From Microcaldota archaeon (GTDB lineage: Archaea; Micrarchaeota; Micrarchaeia; Anstonellales; Bilamarchaeaceae): 64,000 nucleotides of DNA. Under the pieces are notes generated by a model that did no database searches, was not told the DNA's origin, and saw only the letters and a list, made by a program, of their open reading frames with translations. Positions 1 to 9,178 of the stretch are shown in pieces (position 1 is the stretch's first letter; the number at the start of each line of letters is the position of its first letter). The DNA lies in assembly GCA_018812715.1 (NCBI GenBank), contig JAHJCT010000027.1, forward strand, positions 1 through 64,000, read 5' to 3'. Position numbers and translations under genes: made by a program.

Positions 1-1
1 G

Positions 2-286
2 CCAAACAATGCAGCATCAGTTAATGTTGCAACATACAGCAACTTTGGCAGCCTTGTTATCCTTGATACAGATGCAGTAGGTGTAGGAACACTTGTATCT
101 GTTGGTGGTGACCAAGTCAACTCAGTAACTGCAGATCTTCTTTCAGGTGCACCAGTAGACTGGGCTACTGAAACAACTGTTGTAAGAGAAGTTGTGGCTG
201 GCTCTAAGATTGTAGTTGCCGGTGCAGAAAAAGAAGACACTCTTCAAGCAGCCAAAGACTTCGTGTCTCAACTACAAAAAGCCTAA
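2..286 (+). CDS. S-layer protein, C-terminal fragment (5' end outside window)
   Basis: The reading frame is open from the window edge to the TAA at 284-286 and gives 94 residues of the C-terminus. It contains LVILDTDAVG, a VGGDQVN segment and a final VVAGAEKEDTLQAAKDFV segment. This resembles the conserved C-terminal domain of archaeal S-layer proteins of methanococcal type, where 'VGG..VN' and 'VVAG....DT..AA' motifs end the chain. The encoded protein would be the exported cell-surface lattice subunit. The start, signal peptide and outer domain are not in this window. A T-rich run follows the stop directly. Family assignment is from motif memory; the partial length keeps confidence moderate. 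Confidence 0.7.
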   Translation, partial: PNNAASVNVATYSNFGSLVILDTDAVGVGTLVSVGGDQVNSVTADLLSGAPVDWATETTVVREVVAGSKIVVAGAEKEDTLQAAKDFVSQLQKA

Positions 287-304
287 TTTTTTTCTTTTAT
301 TTTT
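284..304 (+). terminator. T-rich archaeal terminator after the S-layer gene
   Basis: A run of T broken only by single C and A bases follows the stop codon (seven T, then TTTT, then TTTTT). Archaeal RNA polymerase terminates at such U-tracts without needing a hairpin. The position after a probably highly expressed S-layer gene fits. No inverted repeat precedes it. Confidence 0.55.
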
Positions 305-358
305 GTGGCATTAAATAGTCTTATAAGCATTTCTTCTTATGATAATATATGGATTATT

Positions 359-1195
359 ATGAATTTTACTTATAAAAATCCAAATACATCAAGAAAACCT
401 GAAAAACCACCCAAAGCTTTTGCAGCTGCTTTTGTTACATCTGCCCTTCTTTTTGTCCCTCAATTGGCTAGCGCACAAGATGTATGTTCTGCAAAAACTG
501 TTAAAGGAACGACAAGTCGTTTTGCACAGCTTACAGATCGATCCATTAAGATTAATGTTCCTACAATGACTGCCGGAGACCACATTCAAATTTCTCTACC
601 TTCTTCATATTCCGCGCGTCTTTTAGAAAAAACAAGAGGATTAGAACCATCCGCAAGAAGACAATTCCTTCAAGGAGTTCTGTTATCCAATATCAGAGAA
701 GGCATCTCAGCTCTTGGTTCTGCTAAAACATTTGATTGTGTTTCCTTAGATCCAGCAATACCAGCAAGAAGAACTATAAATCCAGATACTTCAAGAAAAG
801 CAAAAGACCTTCCTCCACTTCCAAGACAAATCAAAGGTGGAAAAGGAACTGAAAAAAGGCCCTATGTTGTACGTCTTGAAAAAGGAAGAGAAAAAGGCGA
901 GAGTCTAGGTGCTATGCCAATTATATTTCCTGTAAAATTTGATATAGCTGAAGGTCCAACAGTATATTTTAAAGTTTCACTTACCCTCAGCCAACTCAAA
1001 ATAAATATACGAGATAAAACAGCTAGCGAGTTAAAAGGTGTAATGCGTGCAGCTACTGTTCGATATTCCTTAGAACATGATACAAGCATTGGCGGAAAGG
1101 TCGATGTTAATACTGGCCAGCTTCTTCGCTCACTTGCTCAAAAAGTCGGAGCACAGGATGCAGAAGCAGATACCTATATGTATCAAAGAGATTGA
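359..1195 (+). CDS. secreted protein of unknown function
   Basis: 278 residues from the ATG at 359. An in-frame GTG at 305 would add 18 residues but leaves the signal peptide buried, and a TTATAA box at 321-326 suits the 359 start. A basic n-region of about 20 residues rich in Lys and Pro precedes a hydrophobic segment (AAAFVTSALLFVPQLASA) ending at an ASA-QD cleavage site, so the protein is probably exported. The mature part has two cysteines near its start and middle, Pro/Lys-rich linkers around residues 145-190, and a beta-rich C-terminal half. No family was recognised. The 3' end overlaps the convergent gene by 13 bp. Confidence 0.65.
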   Translation: MNFTYKNPNTSRKPEKPPKAFAAAFVTSALLFVPQLASAQDVCSAKTVKGTTSRFAQLTDRSIKINVPTMTAGDHIQISLPSSYSARLLEKTRGLEPSARRQFLQGVLLSNIREGISALGSAKTFDCVSLDPAIPARRTINPDTSRKAKDLPPLPRQIKGGKGTEKRPYVVRLEKGREKGESLGAMPIIFPVKFDIAEGPTVYFKVSLTLSQLKINIRDKTASELKGVMRAATVRYSLEHDTSIGGKVDVNTGQLLRSLAQKVGAQDAEADTYMYQRD

Positions 1196-2163
1196 CCCCT
1201 CTCTCTGCACACATCTCTATATTGTTCTATTGTTGCTCTTTCATCTGCACTAATTCTTTCTCCTGAATCAAGTGCATTCTGGAAATGTCTGACGCAATCA
1301 TCCCATCTTCCTTCTCTATAGGCGCGTTCTCCTTGTTGAAGCTCCTCATTATAACTTCCTCTTGTTACGTCTCTTCTATATTGGGGATCCAACTCAACAG
1401 CCCTTCTGAAGTGTGAAGATGCCTGCTCCATATCACCTTGGCTTTCATATAAAATACCGAGATTTTGATGAGCATATGCACTTTCATAAATCGCCAGAGA
1501 TCTTTCGTATGCAGTAATAGCATCAGTTGTTCTTCCCTGATCCCTAAAATAGTCACCCCATTCACTATGATAGACCGAAGCAGCTTGCGAATAACTAAGC
1601 GTCATTATTGTACTATATCCCCCATCTGCCGTTTCTCCAAGTCTAGAACTCTGCAAATCGATTATCACTCTTTCATTTCCTATCTGCGCATAAGGTATCA
1701 TGTGGTGTATTCCTGCCGGTGCACTACCAAAATGTACAACAAGTACTCCGCCAGGAATGTTCATTTCCTGAAGTATAGCCACAACTATATTTGCGAGATC
1801 TGTACAGTCCCCCCCATCTTCAAGGGTTTCTATAGCTGTTCTTGGTGGCCTACCACTCATATTAACTACACTTATTGTTCCATTGAGCGTTCTATGCATT
1901 TGCTCTATTTTTTCTCTCGTTGTTCCTTGTGAATTAAATCCAGTAATTAGTGTTCTCATCCTATCATTTAGAGTAAATGGATTCGCATCTGGATTATAAG
2001 CAACTGATCGAACGGTTTGAGCATAAGCTGTTTCAAAAATTCCTTCGGTTGCTGGCACACCAAGAGTAAATGCTGCAAAACCAATGGCGGCTAAGGAGTT
2101 TCTCATGTGATGCCGATTCTTTGGTTCCTTTGAACAATTTCTCCCCAGAGTTAACTCTCTCAT
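1183..2163 (-). CDS. secreted transglutaminase-like / TPR protein
   Basis: 326 residues. A long n-region precedes a hydrophobic stretch near residues 22-38 and an AYA-QT signal-peptidase site near residue 48. The central part has GGDCTDLANIVVAIL, then H-H in GIHHMIPYAQIG, then Asp in VIIDLQ, which is the Cys-His-Asp order of transglutaminase/cysteine-protease-like folds. The C-terminal half has at least two TPR repeats (Y-x-R-S-L-A-IY and HFRRAVELDPQY). The role could be extracellular peptide processing or binding, but the substrate is unknown. The mature chain contains only one lysine but more than 25 arginines, very unlike most neighbours. It is divergent from ileS across a large inverted repeat. 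Confidence 0.65.
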   Translation of the reverse strand: MRELTLGRNCSKEPKNRHHMRNSLAAIGFAAFTLGVPATEGIFETAYAQTVRSVAYNPDANPFTLNDRMRTLITGFNSQGTTREKIEQMHRTLNGTISVVNMSGRPPRTAIETLEDGGDCTDLANIVVAILQEMNIPGGVLVVHFGSAPAGIHHMIPYAQIGNERVIIDLQSSRLGETADGGYSTIMTLSYSQAASVYHSEWGDYFRDQGRTTDAITAYERSLAIYESAYAHQNLGILYESQGDMEQASSHFRRAVELDPQYRRDVTRGSYNEELQQGERAYREGRWDDCVRHFQNALDSGERISADERATIEQYRDVCRERGQSL

Positions 2164-2178
2164 GAGGTAGTAAGTGAT

Positions 2179-2223
2179 ACAAAGTGTTTTTAATCCTCCT
2201 GCTCAAAGTTAAAAATACTTTGT
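2179..2223. promoter_or_regulatory. 15-bp inverted repeat in the divergent promoter region upstream of ileS
   Basis: The left arm ACAAAGTGTTTTTAA (2179-2193) and right arm TTAAAAATACTTTGT (2209-2223) are complementary except for one position, which would be a G-U pair in plus-strand RNA. They are separated by 15 bp. Each arm ends in an A/T tract that could serve as the TATA element of the gene facing outward (minus gene starting at 2163, ileS at 2263). It may be a dimeric operator or an RNA hairpin; the sequence alone does not decide. Confidence 0.45.
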
Positions 2224-2262
2224 GAGAATTCCTATCATTCTTCTTATTTAGAGGTATTTTCA

Positions 2263-5088
2263 ATGTATGACCATCGCAAGATAGAAAAAGAAGTCTTAGA
2301 CTTCTGGAAGAAACACGATATATATCAAAAAGCAAAGGAACAGAATAAAGGTGAAAAAAGCTTTTATTTCTGTGATGGCCCTCCTTATGCTACTGGCCAG
2401 ATACATCCAGGCACAGGTTGGAACAAAACCATAAAAGATTCAGTTTGTCGTTATCATCGTGCCTGCGGAAAAGATGTACGCGTGCAAGCTGGTTATGATA
2501 CACACGGTCTTCCTATTGAGGTAAAAGTAGAGCAGGAACTCAAATTCAAGCACAAAGGAGATATAGAAAAATATGGCATAGAAAAATTTGTAGAAAAATG
2601 CAAGACATTTGCAACAAAATATATTGGTGTTATGGGAAACCAATTTCTTTCTCTAGGAGTATGGATGGATTTCGATACTCCATACATTACATATCATGAT
2701 AGTTATATCGATTCATCTTGGAAAACTCTTCAGATGGCCCATGAAAAAGGGCTTTTACATGAAGGCGTATATGTACTTCCTTACTGCTATCGTTGCGAAA
2801 CAACCATGGCAAATTATGAATTAGAATATGATGATGAGACTGATCCAAGTATTTTTGTTAAATTTCAACTTAAGGATAAACCAAATGAATACCTGGTCAT
2901 TTGGACTACTACTCCTTGGACTTTGGTATCCAACATGGCAGTCATGGTACACCCACTTTACTCTTATGTAAAGGTGCAAGTTCATGACGAGGTTTGGTTG
3001 CTAGCCAAGGATCGTTTAGATTATCTCATGAATCTACTGGATACGAGCGCAACAGTTCTTGAAGAAATCCCTGGCCGCAAACTCAATGGCCTAGTCTATC
3101 TTCATCCATTCCAGGATAAAATTGAGAAGGAATATGAACGCAAAATAGTTCTGAGCGATGAATTCGTAACACTTGAAGAAGGTACTGGGTTAGTGCATAC
3201 AGCCCCGGGTCATGGTCCTGCAGATTTCATTATTGGAAAACGTTATGATATAGAGGCATTTTCTCCCGTAGATGACAAAGGCAATTATACAAAAGAAGCA
3301 GGTGAACTTAAAGGTAAGAATGTAAGAGAAGCAAATCCACTTGTTGTTGATATTCTCAAGGAGAATGGCACATTAATTCATGAATCACGCATAAAACACC
3401 GTTACCCCCATTGCTGGCGTTGCAAAACGCCATTGATTTTCCTTACTACCAATCAATGGTTCATAACAATCTCAAAAATAAAAGATCAAATGGTTAATGA
3501 AATCGATAAAACTACTTGGCATCCTTCTTTTGCCAAGGATCGCTTCAAAGAATTTGTTTCAAATGCTCCTGACTGGTGCATTTCACGACAGAGATATTGG
3601 GGCATTCCATTGCCAATTTGGAAATGCGAATGCGGCAAAATCAAGGTAGTTGGTTCTAAAACCGAACTTCCAGAAGTTAAGGAACTCCATCGGCCTTACA
3701 TAGATGATATTGAATTGAAATGCGAATGTGGAGAAAAATCAAAACGCATCCCAGATGTTCTTGATGTTTGGTTTGATTCGGGCAATGCTATTTGGGCCTC
3801 ACTTACTCCGGAAGAAGCTAAGGTATATGGCGAAAAAGCAGATGTTATTATCGAAGGCCAAGATCAGATAAGAGGCTGGTTTTACTCTTTACTTGGTTCT
3901 GGTGTTGTTCGTTACGGGGCATCACCGTACAAAGAGCTCCTTATGCATGGCTTTTTCGTTGATGAACATGGAGAAAAGATGAGTAAATCTGTCGGTAATT
4001 TCATACCTTTGGAAGATATTCTTGACAAGTATGGTGCAGATAGTTTTAGATTATGGGGACTGAGTAATACTGTTTGGGATGAACTAAAGTTCAGTTGGGA
4101 TGAACTCAAAAAAGCAACGTCTGATCTCAACATCGTCTCTAATATGGTAGTTTTCTTAGAGCGTTTCTATCCACAAAGCACAATAGAAGATGTTGATCTA
4201 GAACCGATAGATGTATGGATGATAAGCAAACTGAATTCTACCATAAAAGCTTTCAGAAATTCTTTCGAGTCATATGAACTTAATAAGGCTGTCAAAATTT
4301 TACGTTCTTTTATAGTGGAGGATCTAAGCAGATTTTATATGAAAATAGCGAAAGATCGCATTTCTGCCAATAGTAATGCTGCAGCTGCTCTTTGGACAAT
4401 TTATCATGTAATGTTCTCCTCAATCAGGATGCTTGGATGCATTACTCCAATGCTAAGCGAGCACCTTTACCAAAAATTCTTTAGAAAATATGAGACTGAG
4501 GAATCAATTTTCTTATTTCGACTTCCAGAAGCAGATGTGGGCAGAATAGATGGCATAGCTGAAAAACAAATGGAAACAATACAGGAAATTGTTTCAACTG
4601 CATTACTGGTAAGACAGCAAGCTGACATAAAAGTCCGTTGGCCTATACAAAACATTTACATTGAGACCAAATCGCATGAAGCAACAGATGCAGTAAATGC
4701 ATTCAAGGAAACATTGCTTTCGCTTGTTAATGCAAAAGAAGTTCAGATTGTTGAAAAAGTACCGCATGGTGAAATCTGCACTCGAGAATTCTCAAAAGGC
4801 GCAGTCCATCTTGATAAGAGAATAAATGAGGATCTTTATGAAGAAGGCATGATAAATGAAATAAAGAGAAGAATACAACTCATGCGCAAAGAAGCTTCTT
4901 TGGTCGAAGATAATACCATACAAATACATATTGATACTGAAAAAGAAATCGAAGCGATATTGAAAAAACACGAAAACGAACTACTAAAACAAGTGAATGC
5001 AAAAAAACTCGATTATAAAGTAGCAAAAGATATGAAAGAGTATAAAATTGACGGGAGAATCGTAAGAATCTTAATAAAAAAAGACTAG
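2263..5088 (+). CDS. ileS: isoleucyl-tRNA synthetase
   Basis: 941 residues, a full-length class Ia synthetase that charges tRNA-Ile with isoleucine in the cytoplasm. The HIGH-type signature lies in PPYATGQIHPGTGWN near residue 41, and the KMSKS loop is intact in GEKMSKSVGNF near residue 572. A CP1 editing insertion with the TTPWTL motif is present, and the Cys pairs (CECGKIK and CECGEKS) suggest zinc binding in the middle. The anticodon-binding and C-terminal regions are complete. The start is supported by GAGGT at 2251, 8 bp before the ATG. The last 4 bp overlap the convergent zinc-finger gene. Confidence 0.97.
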   Translation: MYDHRKIEKEVLDFWKKHDIYQKAKEQNKGEKSFYFCDGPPYATGQIHPGTGWNKTIKDSVCRYHRACGKDVRVQAGYDTHGLPIEVKVEQELKFKHKGDIEKYGIEKFVEKCKTFATKYIGVMGNQFLSLGVWMDFDTPYITYHDSYIDSSWKTLQMAHEKGLLHEGVYVLPYCYRCETTMANYELEYDDETDPSIFVKFQLKDKPNEYLVIWTTTPWTLVSNMAVMVHPLYSYVKVQVHDEVWLLAKDRLDYLMNLLDTSATVLEEIPGRKLNGLVYLHPFQDKIEKEYERKIVLSDEFVTLEEGTGLVHTAPGHGPADFIIGKRYDIEAFSPVDDKGNYTKEAGELKGKNVREANPLVVDILKENGTLIHESRIKHRYPHCWRCKTPLIFLTTNQWFITISKIKDQMVNEIDKTTWHPSFAKDRFKEFVSNAPDWCISRQRYWGIPLPIWKCECGKIKVVGSKTELPEVKELHRPYIDDIELKCECGEKSKRIPDVLDVWFDSGNAIWASLTPEEAKVYGEKADVIIEGQDQIRGWFYSLLGSGVVRYGASPYKELLMHGFFVDEHGEKMSKSVGNFIPLEDILDKYGADSFRLWGLSNTVWDELKFSWDELKKATSDLNIVSNMVVFLERFYPQSTIEDVDLEPIDVWMISKLNSTIKAFRNSFESYELNKAVKILRSFIVEDLSRFYMKIAKDRISANSNAAAALWTIYHVMFSSIRMLGCITPMLSEHLYQKFFRKYETEESIFLFRLPEADVGRIDGIAEKQMETIQEIVSTALLVRQQADIKVRWPIQNIYIETKSHEATDAVNAFKETLLSLVNAKEVQIVEKVPHGEICTREFSKGAVHLDKRINEDLYEEGMINEIKRRIQLMRKEASLVEDNTIQIHIDTEKEIEAILKKHENELLKQVNAKKLDYKVAKDMKEYKIDGRIVRILIKKD

Positions 5089-5273
5089 TTCTCCCCTTTG
5101 TATACCTTTCTCTTTTTCATGTTGCTCCAGCAGCTTTTGCAGATATACCTCTTACCTATCCTCTTTCTTTTTGAACTTTTTATGCATAAATAACATATCT
5201 TACCTGTGCAATAATCGCATTTCTGCAATTTAGCTGTTTGTTTGCCACATCGTGTACATGTCTCAATAGCCAT
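5085..5273 (-). CDS. small zinc-finger protein
   Basis: 62 residues from the ATG at 5273; a TTG five codons upstream is possible, but GGGAGTGG sits 7 bp before the ATG. Eight cysteines occur as four CxxC pairs (CTRC, CDYC, CYLC, CKSC), enough for two structural zinc sites, with a very basic region (KRKRIGKRY) between the last pairs. Small Cys4 proteins of this type in archaea usually bind nucleic acid or partner proteins; no specific family was recognised. It overlaps the ileS stop by 4 bp, tail to tail. Confidence 0.65.
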   Translation of the reverse strand: MAIETCTRCGKQTAKLQKCDYCTGKICYLCIKSSKRKRIGKRYICKSCWSNMKKRKVYKGEN

Positions 5274-5347
5274 TAATTCCACTCCCAATTAATTAGTGGT
5301 TATAAGCATCGAAAGCTATTTAATAGATATCCAGAGAATGCTACTCT

Positions 5348-5833
5348 ATGAGAGGTCAAGCAGCAGTAGAATATCTTACGACTTACGGTTGGGCTATTTT
5401 TGCCTTGTTGATAGTCATAGCAGTCCTATTTTCCAGTGGTATTCTTTCCCCAAATTACCTGATCTCTGAAGAGTGTACTTTTGGTACAAATCTTCAGTGT
5501 AATTTTGCACTTTTTAATCAGGGTGCATCAACAAAAATCCTTTTGAATGTCTTCAACGGCTTTCCATACAAGATCAAAATAATAAGCGTAAATATCGAGA
5601 CTCAGGATGGGAAGCAATACTTTTCAGGATTCCCTACTGATATCGAACTTGACAGCGGGGGAAACGCAACATTTGATGCTATTCTTAGCGGACCACCATT
5701 GGGTGAGGGTTCTGTTAAAAGATTTGTTGGAAACGTCACCTATGTTTCATGTGCCCCAGAACTTGGTCCTGACTGTACTACATCGCAACATGTAATAACT
5801 GGCAGGGTGGTTGGCCGCGTTATACCACAATAA
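5348..5833 (+). CDS. class III signal-peptide pilin-like protein
   Basis: 161 residues. The N-terminus MRGQAAVEYLTTYGW is a class III signal: a short basic leader, Gly before Gln, and Glu at position +5 relative to the predicted FlaK/EppA-type prepilin peptidase site, followed by a hydrophobic helix (AIFALLIVIAVLFSSGIL). That helix would form the core of a type IV pilus-like filament. The remainder is a beta-rich ectodomain with four cysteines, probably two disulfides, and N-glycosylation sequons (NAT, NVT). The 3' end overlaps valS by 14 bp. Confidence 0.8.
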   Translation: MRGQAAVEYLTTYGWAIFALLIVIAVLFSSGILSPNYLISEECTFGTNLQCNFALFNQGASTKILLNVFNGFPYKIKIISVNIETQDGKQYFSGFPTDIELDSGGNATFDAILSGPPLGEGSVKRFVGNVTYVSCAPELGPDCTTSQHVITGRVVGRVIPQ

Positions 5834-8120
5834 CAGAAAATTCGCCTTTGTTTGTTTCTATTTCTTTTATTTTACTTATCTCTTTTAATTCGTCAAGAAG
5901 TTCTTTGCTCATTTCTTGAGGAAGAGAAAGACGTATTTTTTCAAGCTCTGCATTTTGGGCCATTTTATTGTTTGATTTGTATTGTCTCAGCTGGCTTACA
6001 ATTTCTTTAAGTGTTTCCACTTCTTTTACTTCTTGCTCTTCACCAGCTTCTGGCCAGTTTCCATCAACCCCTCCAAATAATTGCTCTTGTATTTCATTGC
6101 TGATATGCGGAGTTATTGGTGCCATTAATTTTGTACAATCCAACAATACTTTGTTTAATGTGTACAAAGCAGCTTTTTTACCTGGAGAATCCGTGTAAAC
6201 CCGGTGTTTTACATACTCAAGATAATGATCGCAGAAATCATGCCAGAAAAATGAATAGATTTTGTTCATTGCATGATGATATTCATATTTTTCCATGGCT
6301 TCTGTGCATTCAATTATTAGTTTATTCAGTTTTCCTAGAATCCACCTATCTATAGTGTTTAATTCTCCTGATTCTGCCTTGCCCAAATTTTCTACAAAGC
6401 GTGCTGCATTCCATAGTTTTGTAAGAAAACTTTTTGCGTATTTGATGTCTTCATAGCTGAATGGCCTATCTTTTGCCATTGCCCCACTCAATGCTGCCCA
6501 TTGTCTTATAGCATCAGTTGGATAATCTCTCAACAGTTCGGTAGGAGAGATAATATTACCCAGACTTTTACTCATCTTCTTTCCATCTGGCGCAAGTACA
6601 TTTCCATTGAGTAATATTTCTTTGAATGGAGGTATTTTTGTTAATGCAACTCCACTTCTATAAATGGTGTAAAATGCCCAGGTTCGTACTATTTCAACTC
6701 CTTGCGGCCTTAATGTAATCGGATATAACTTTTTCATCTTTTTTTCATCAGGCCAACCCGCTATTACCAATGGAGTAATACTTGAATCAACCCAACAATC
6801 ACATGTGCTTGTCTCTGGCTGCATTTTCTTTCCACATTTGCATGTTTTTTCCTTTGCTTTTTCAGGATAAAATGGTAATTCATCTAAATCAACCGCAGCA
6901 GTAATCCCACATTCACAATAATAGAATGGCAATGGTGTTCCAAATACCCTCTGCCTTGAAATAACCCAATCCCATTCTGCTCCTTCTACCCAATCTATGA
7001 GGTAACTGATTCCAAATTCAGGTATCCATTTTATTTTTTCTGCCATTGCTTTGATTTCTTTTGCAGTTGTTCTGATATCAGCAAACCATTGTAAAGATGG
7101 AAGCAATTCGACCGGTCTTTTGCAGCGGTCATGAACCTTAACCATTTGTGTAAGCTTTTTTTCTTTTACTACTCTGTCGCCTAAAATCTCAATGATTTTT
7201 TCTTTTGCCTCTTCTGTTTTCGATCCATCTAATTCTCCGGAATTTATCATTCTTCCTTTTTGATCTATAGCTTCGTACAATGGAAGTTTGTGCCTGTGCA
7301 TCCAGACAACATCCATCTTGTCTCCAAAGGTACAGACCATCACCAACCCACTGCCGAATTCCTTGTCAACTTCTTTGTCTGGCAGTATTGGGATTTCTTT
7401 TCCTAACGGCGTTTTTACTTTTTTTCCTTTTAGGTTTTTGTAGCGTTCATCATCTGGATGGAATAATACTGCTTCGCATGCATGCAATAATTCAGGTCTT
7501 GTTGTTGCTATAATTAAATCCCCATTTGGCCCACTAAATTTTACATCATAAAGTGTTCCTTGTTTTTCAATCTCATCAAGCTCAGCCTTTGCTACAGCTG
7601 AAACACATCTTGGACACCAATAAACAGGATATTTATCTCTGTAAACAAGCTTATTTTCATACATCTTTATAAGAGAAAGCTGGACCTTTTGATGGTACTC
7701 TGGGTCCATTGTACGGTATTCATAGCGCCAATCTGGACTAAAACCCATTTCTGTCATTTGTGCTTTCATTCTTGCTATCATTTCTTTTGTCCATTCTACG
7801 CATTTTTGCCTGAATTCTTCAGGTGGCAATCTTCCATGTTTTTTCTCCACTTTCACCTCAGTTGGAAATCCTTGCGTATCCCAGCCTTGAGGATAATAAA
7901 CATTAAATCCTCTCATTCTTTTGTAACGTGCAGCAAAATCAAAATAGCTGTAAGAGAGAACATGGCCCATATGCAGTTCTCCACTTGTAAAAGGAGGCGG
8001 AGTATCTATTGAGTAGATAGGTTTGTTTGTATCATTTTCATCAAACCTATATGTACCATCTTTTTCCCAGTGGGCTTGCCATTTCTCTTCAATGGCTCTT
8101 TCGAATCTTTTTTGAAGCAT
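5820..8120 (-). CDS. valS: valyl-tRNA synthetase
   Basis: 766 residues, class Ia synthetase for tRNA-Val. The HIGH-type signature is GELHMGHVL near residue 49 and the KMSKS loop is DGKKMSKSLGN near residue 517. The editing domain (TTRPELL), a Cys-rich zinc region (CECG, CKCGKK) and an anticodon domain are present. It is shorter than the roughly 850-900 residues typical of ValRS, with a reduced C-terminal region. The start at 8120 immediately precedes the conserved RFERAIEEKWQAHWEKDG segment. It lies 7 bp downstream of the minus-strand gene 8128-9147, so co-transcription is likely. Confidence 0.95.
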   Translation of the reverse strand: MLQKRFERAIEEKWQAHWEKDGTYRFDENDTNKPIYSIDTPPPFTSGELHMGHVLSYSYFDFAARYKRMRGFNVYYPQGWDTQGFPTEVKVEKKHGRLPPEEFRQKCVEWTKEMIARMKAQMTEMGFSPDWRYEYRTMDPEYHQKVQLSLIKMYENKLVYRDKYPVYWCPRCVSAVAKAELDEIEKQGTLYDVKFSGPNGDLIIATTRPELLHACEAVLFHPDDERYKNLKGKKVKTPLGKEIPILPDKEVDKEFGSGLVMVCTFGDKMDVVWMHRHKLPLYEAIDQKGRMINSGELDGSKTEEAKEKIIEILGDRVVKEKKLTQMVKVHDRCKRPVELLPSLQWFADIRTTAKEIKAMAEKIKWIPEFGISYLIDWVEGAEWDWVISRQRVFGTPLPFYYCECGITAAVDLDELPFYPEKAKEKTCKCGKKMQPETSTCDCWVDSSITPLVIAGWPDEKKMKKLYPITLRPQGVEIVRTWAFYTIYRSGVALTKIPPFKEILLNGNVLAPDGKKMSKSLGNIISPTELLRDYPTDAIRQWAALSGAMAKDRPFSYEDIKYAKSFLTKLWNAARFVENLGKAESGELNTIDRWILGKLNKLIIECTEAMEKYEYHHAMNKIYSFFWHDFCDHYLEYVKHRVYTDSPGKKAALYTLNKVLLDCTKLMAPITPHISNEIQEQLFGGVDGNWPEAGEEQEVKEVETLKEIVSQLRQYKSNNKMAQNAELEKIRLSLPQEMSKELLDELKEISKIKEIETNKGEFSVIVV

Positions 8121-8127
8121 AAGTAGG

Positions 8128-9147
8128 TTACACCATTCTTTCTTCCGTGTCAGGCACTACCCCGGCGAGTTCACCAGTGTGAAGTCTTCTTGATAATTCT
8201 ATTTGTCTTTCTAAGATTTGTTCTATCAAATCGCTTGTTTCTCCACCTTGTCTTTCCATCTCTTCCCTTGCTTCTCTTGCATGCCTTCCACCTACAAGCC
8301 TTGCAAGTCTTAGTTCGATTTCATCGGCTCTTCTTCTGTATTCTTCATCATTACTTCTCCTTTCCAAAAGTCCTCTTAATTCTTGCAATTGCTGTGCCAT
8401 TAACTCTCTTATGTATGGTTGCAATGGTTGGTTCCCACCTCTGCCAGCCGTTTCATCTTTAGTATCAGTAGTTTCTTGTTGTCCACCAGTTTCCAATCCC
8501 CATTCTCTTGCAAGGCGGAAAGCAACTGATGCTGAAACTCCGCCTCCACCAAGATCTGCAGGAACTACTGCTGCAGCAAGCATATCTTCACTAGATGTTG
8601 TTAATTGCGCTTCAGTAATTCTACCTTCTTCATACGCATGTTGAAGTGCCTCACGACCAGCTGTAAGAAACATAGTCGATTGCTTGTCCCTGTACCTATC
8701 TTGATCTTCAGCATCATACAAGGCAGCGAATAGGTCACGCACCCTTCCAGTTTCATGTACTAATGCGTTTGCTAATACATCATCTCCTGTTGTTCGTGCT
8801 TCAGCATGTGCCTCTCCAAATATTGAATACCATTCATTAAGATATATATCGGCAACTTGGCGTTGTATATCAGTATATTGCTCTCTTGCGATTTCAGCAT
8901 TAGCTATGTGATTATTAAACTCAGTCCAACTTCCTTCTAGTGCCGCTACTACGATCTCGTTTCTTTCCTCTTCGCTGCTATTTGGCATTAATCTCAGTAT
9001 CTCTTGATTGTTTGCAGCTTGTTGGACTGCTATATCTCTTCTACTCTCAATACTAGTTGTCACATCTCGTTCTACAGTTACCTGTGGTGTTTGAACTTCT
9101 GGTTGAATTTGCTGTTCTTCTTCCGGTTCTAAAAATGCTCCGCCCAT
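8128..9147 (-). CDS. unknown helical, lysine-poor acidic protein
   Basis: 339 residues with no signal peptide or transmembrane segment. It is predicted mostly helical by eye, rich in Glu, Arg, Gln and Ala, with a Gly/Gln/Thr-rich linker near residues 200-245 and a charged, coiled-coil-like C-terminal half (ELRGLLERRS, RADEIELRLARL, EREEME-like runs). Only two lysines occur against nearly forty arginines. No domain was recognised. It sits 7 bp upstream of valS and 31 bp downstream of the secreted-protein gene at 9179-9934. Confidence 0.6.
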   Translation of the reverse strand: MGGAFLEPEEEQQIQPEVQTPQVTVERDVTTSIESRRDIAVQQAANNQEILRLMPNSSEEERNEIVVAALEGSWTEFNNHIANAEIAREQYTDIQRQVADIYLNEWYSIFGEAHAEARTTGDDVLANALVHETGRVRDLFAALYDAEDQDRYRDKQSTMFLTAGREALQHAYEEGRITEAQLTTSSEDMLAAAVVPADLGGGGVSASVAFRLAREWGLETGGQQETTDTKDETAGRGGNQPLQPYIRELMAQQLQELRGLLERRSNDEEYRRRADEIELRLARLVGGRHAREAREEMERQGGETSDLIEQILERQIELSRRLHTGELAGVVPDTEERMV

Positions 9148-9178
9148 AATTAGAATATTTATAAATAAAGTTTAAATG

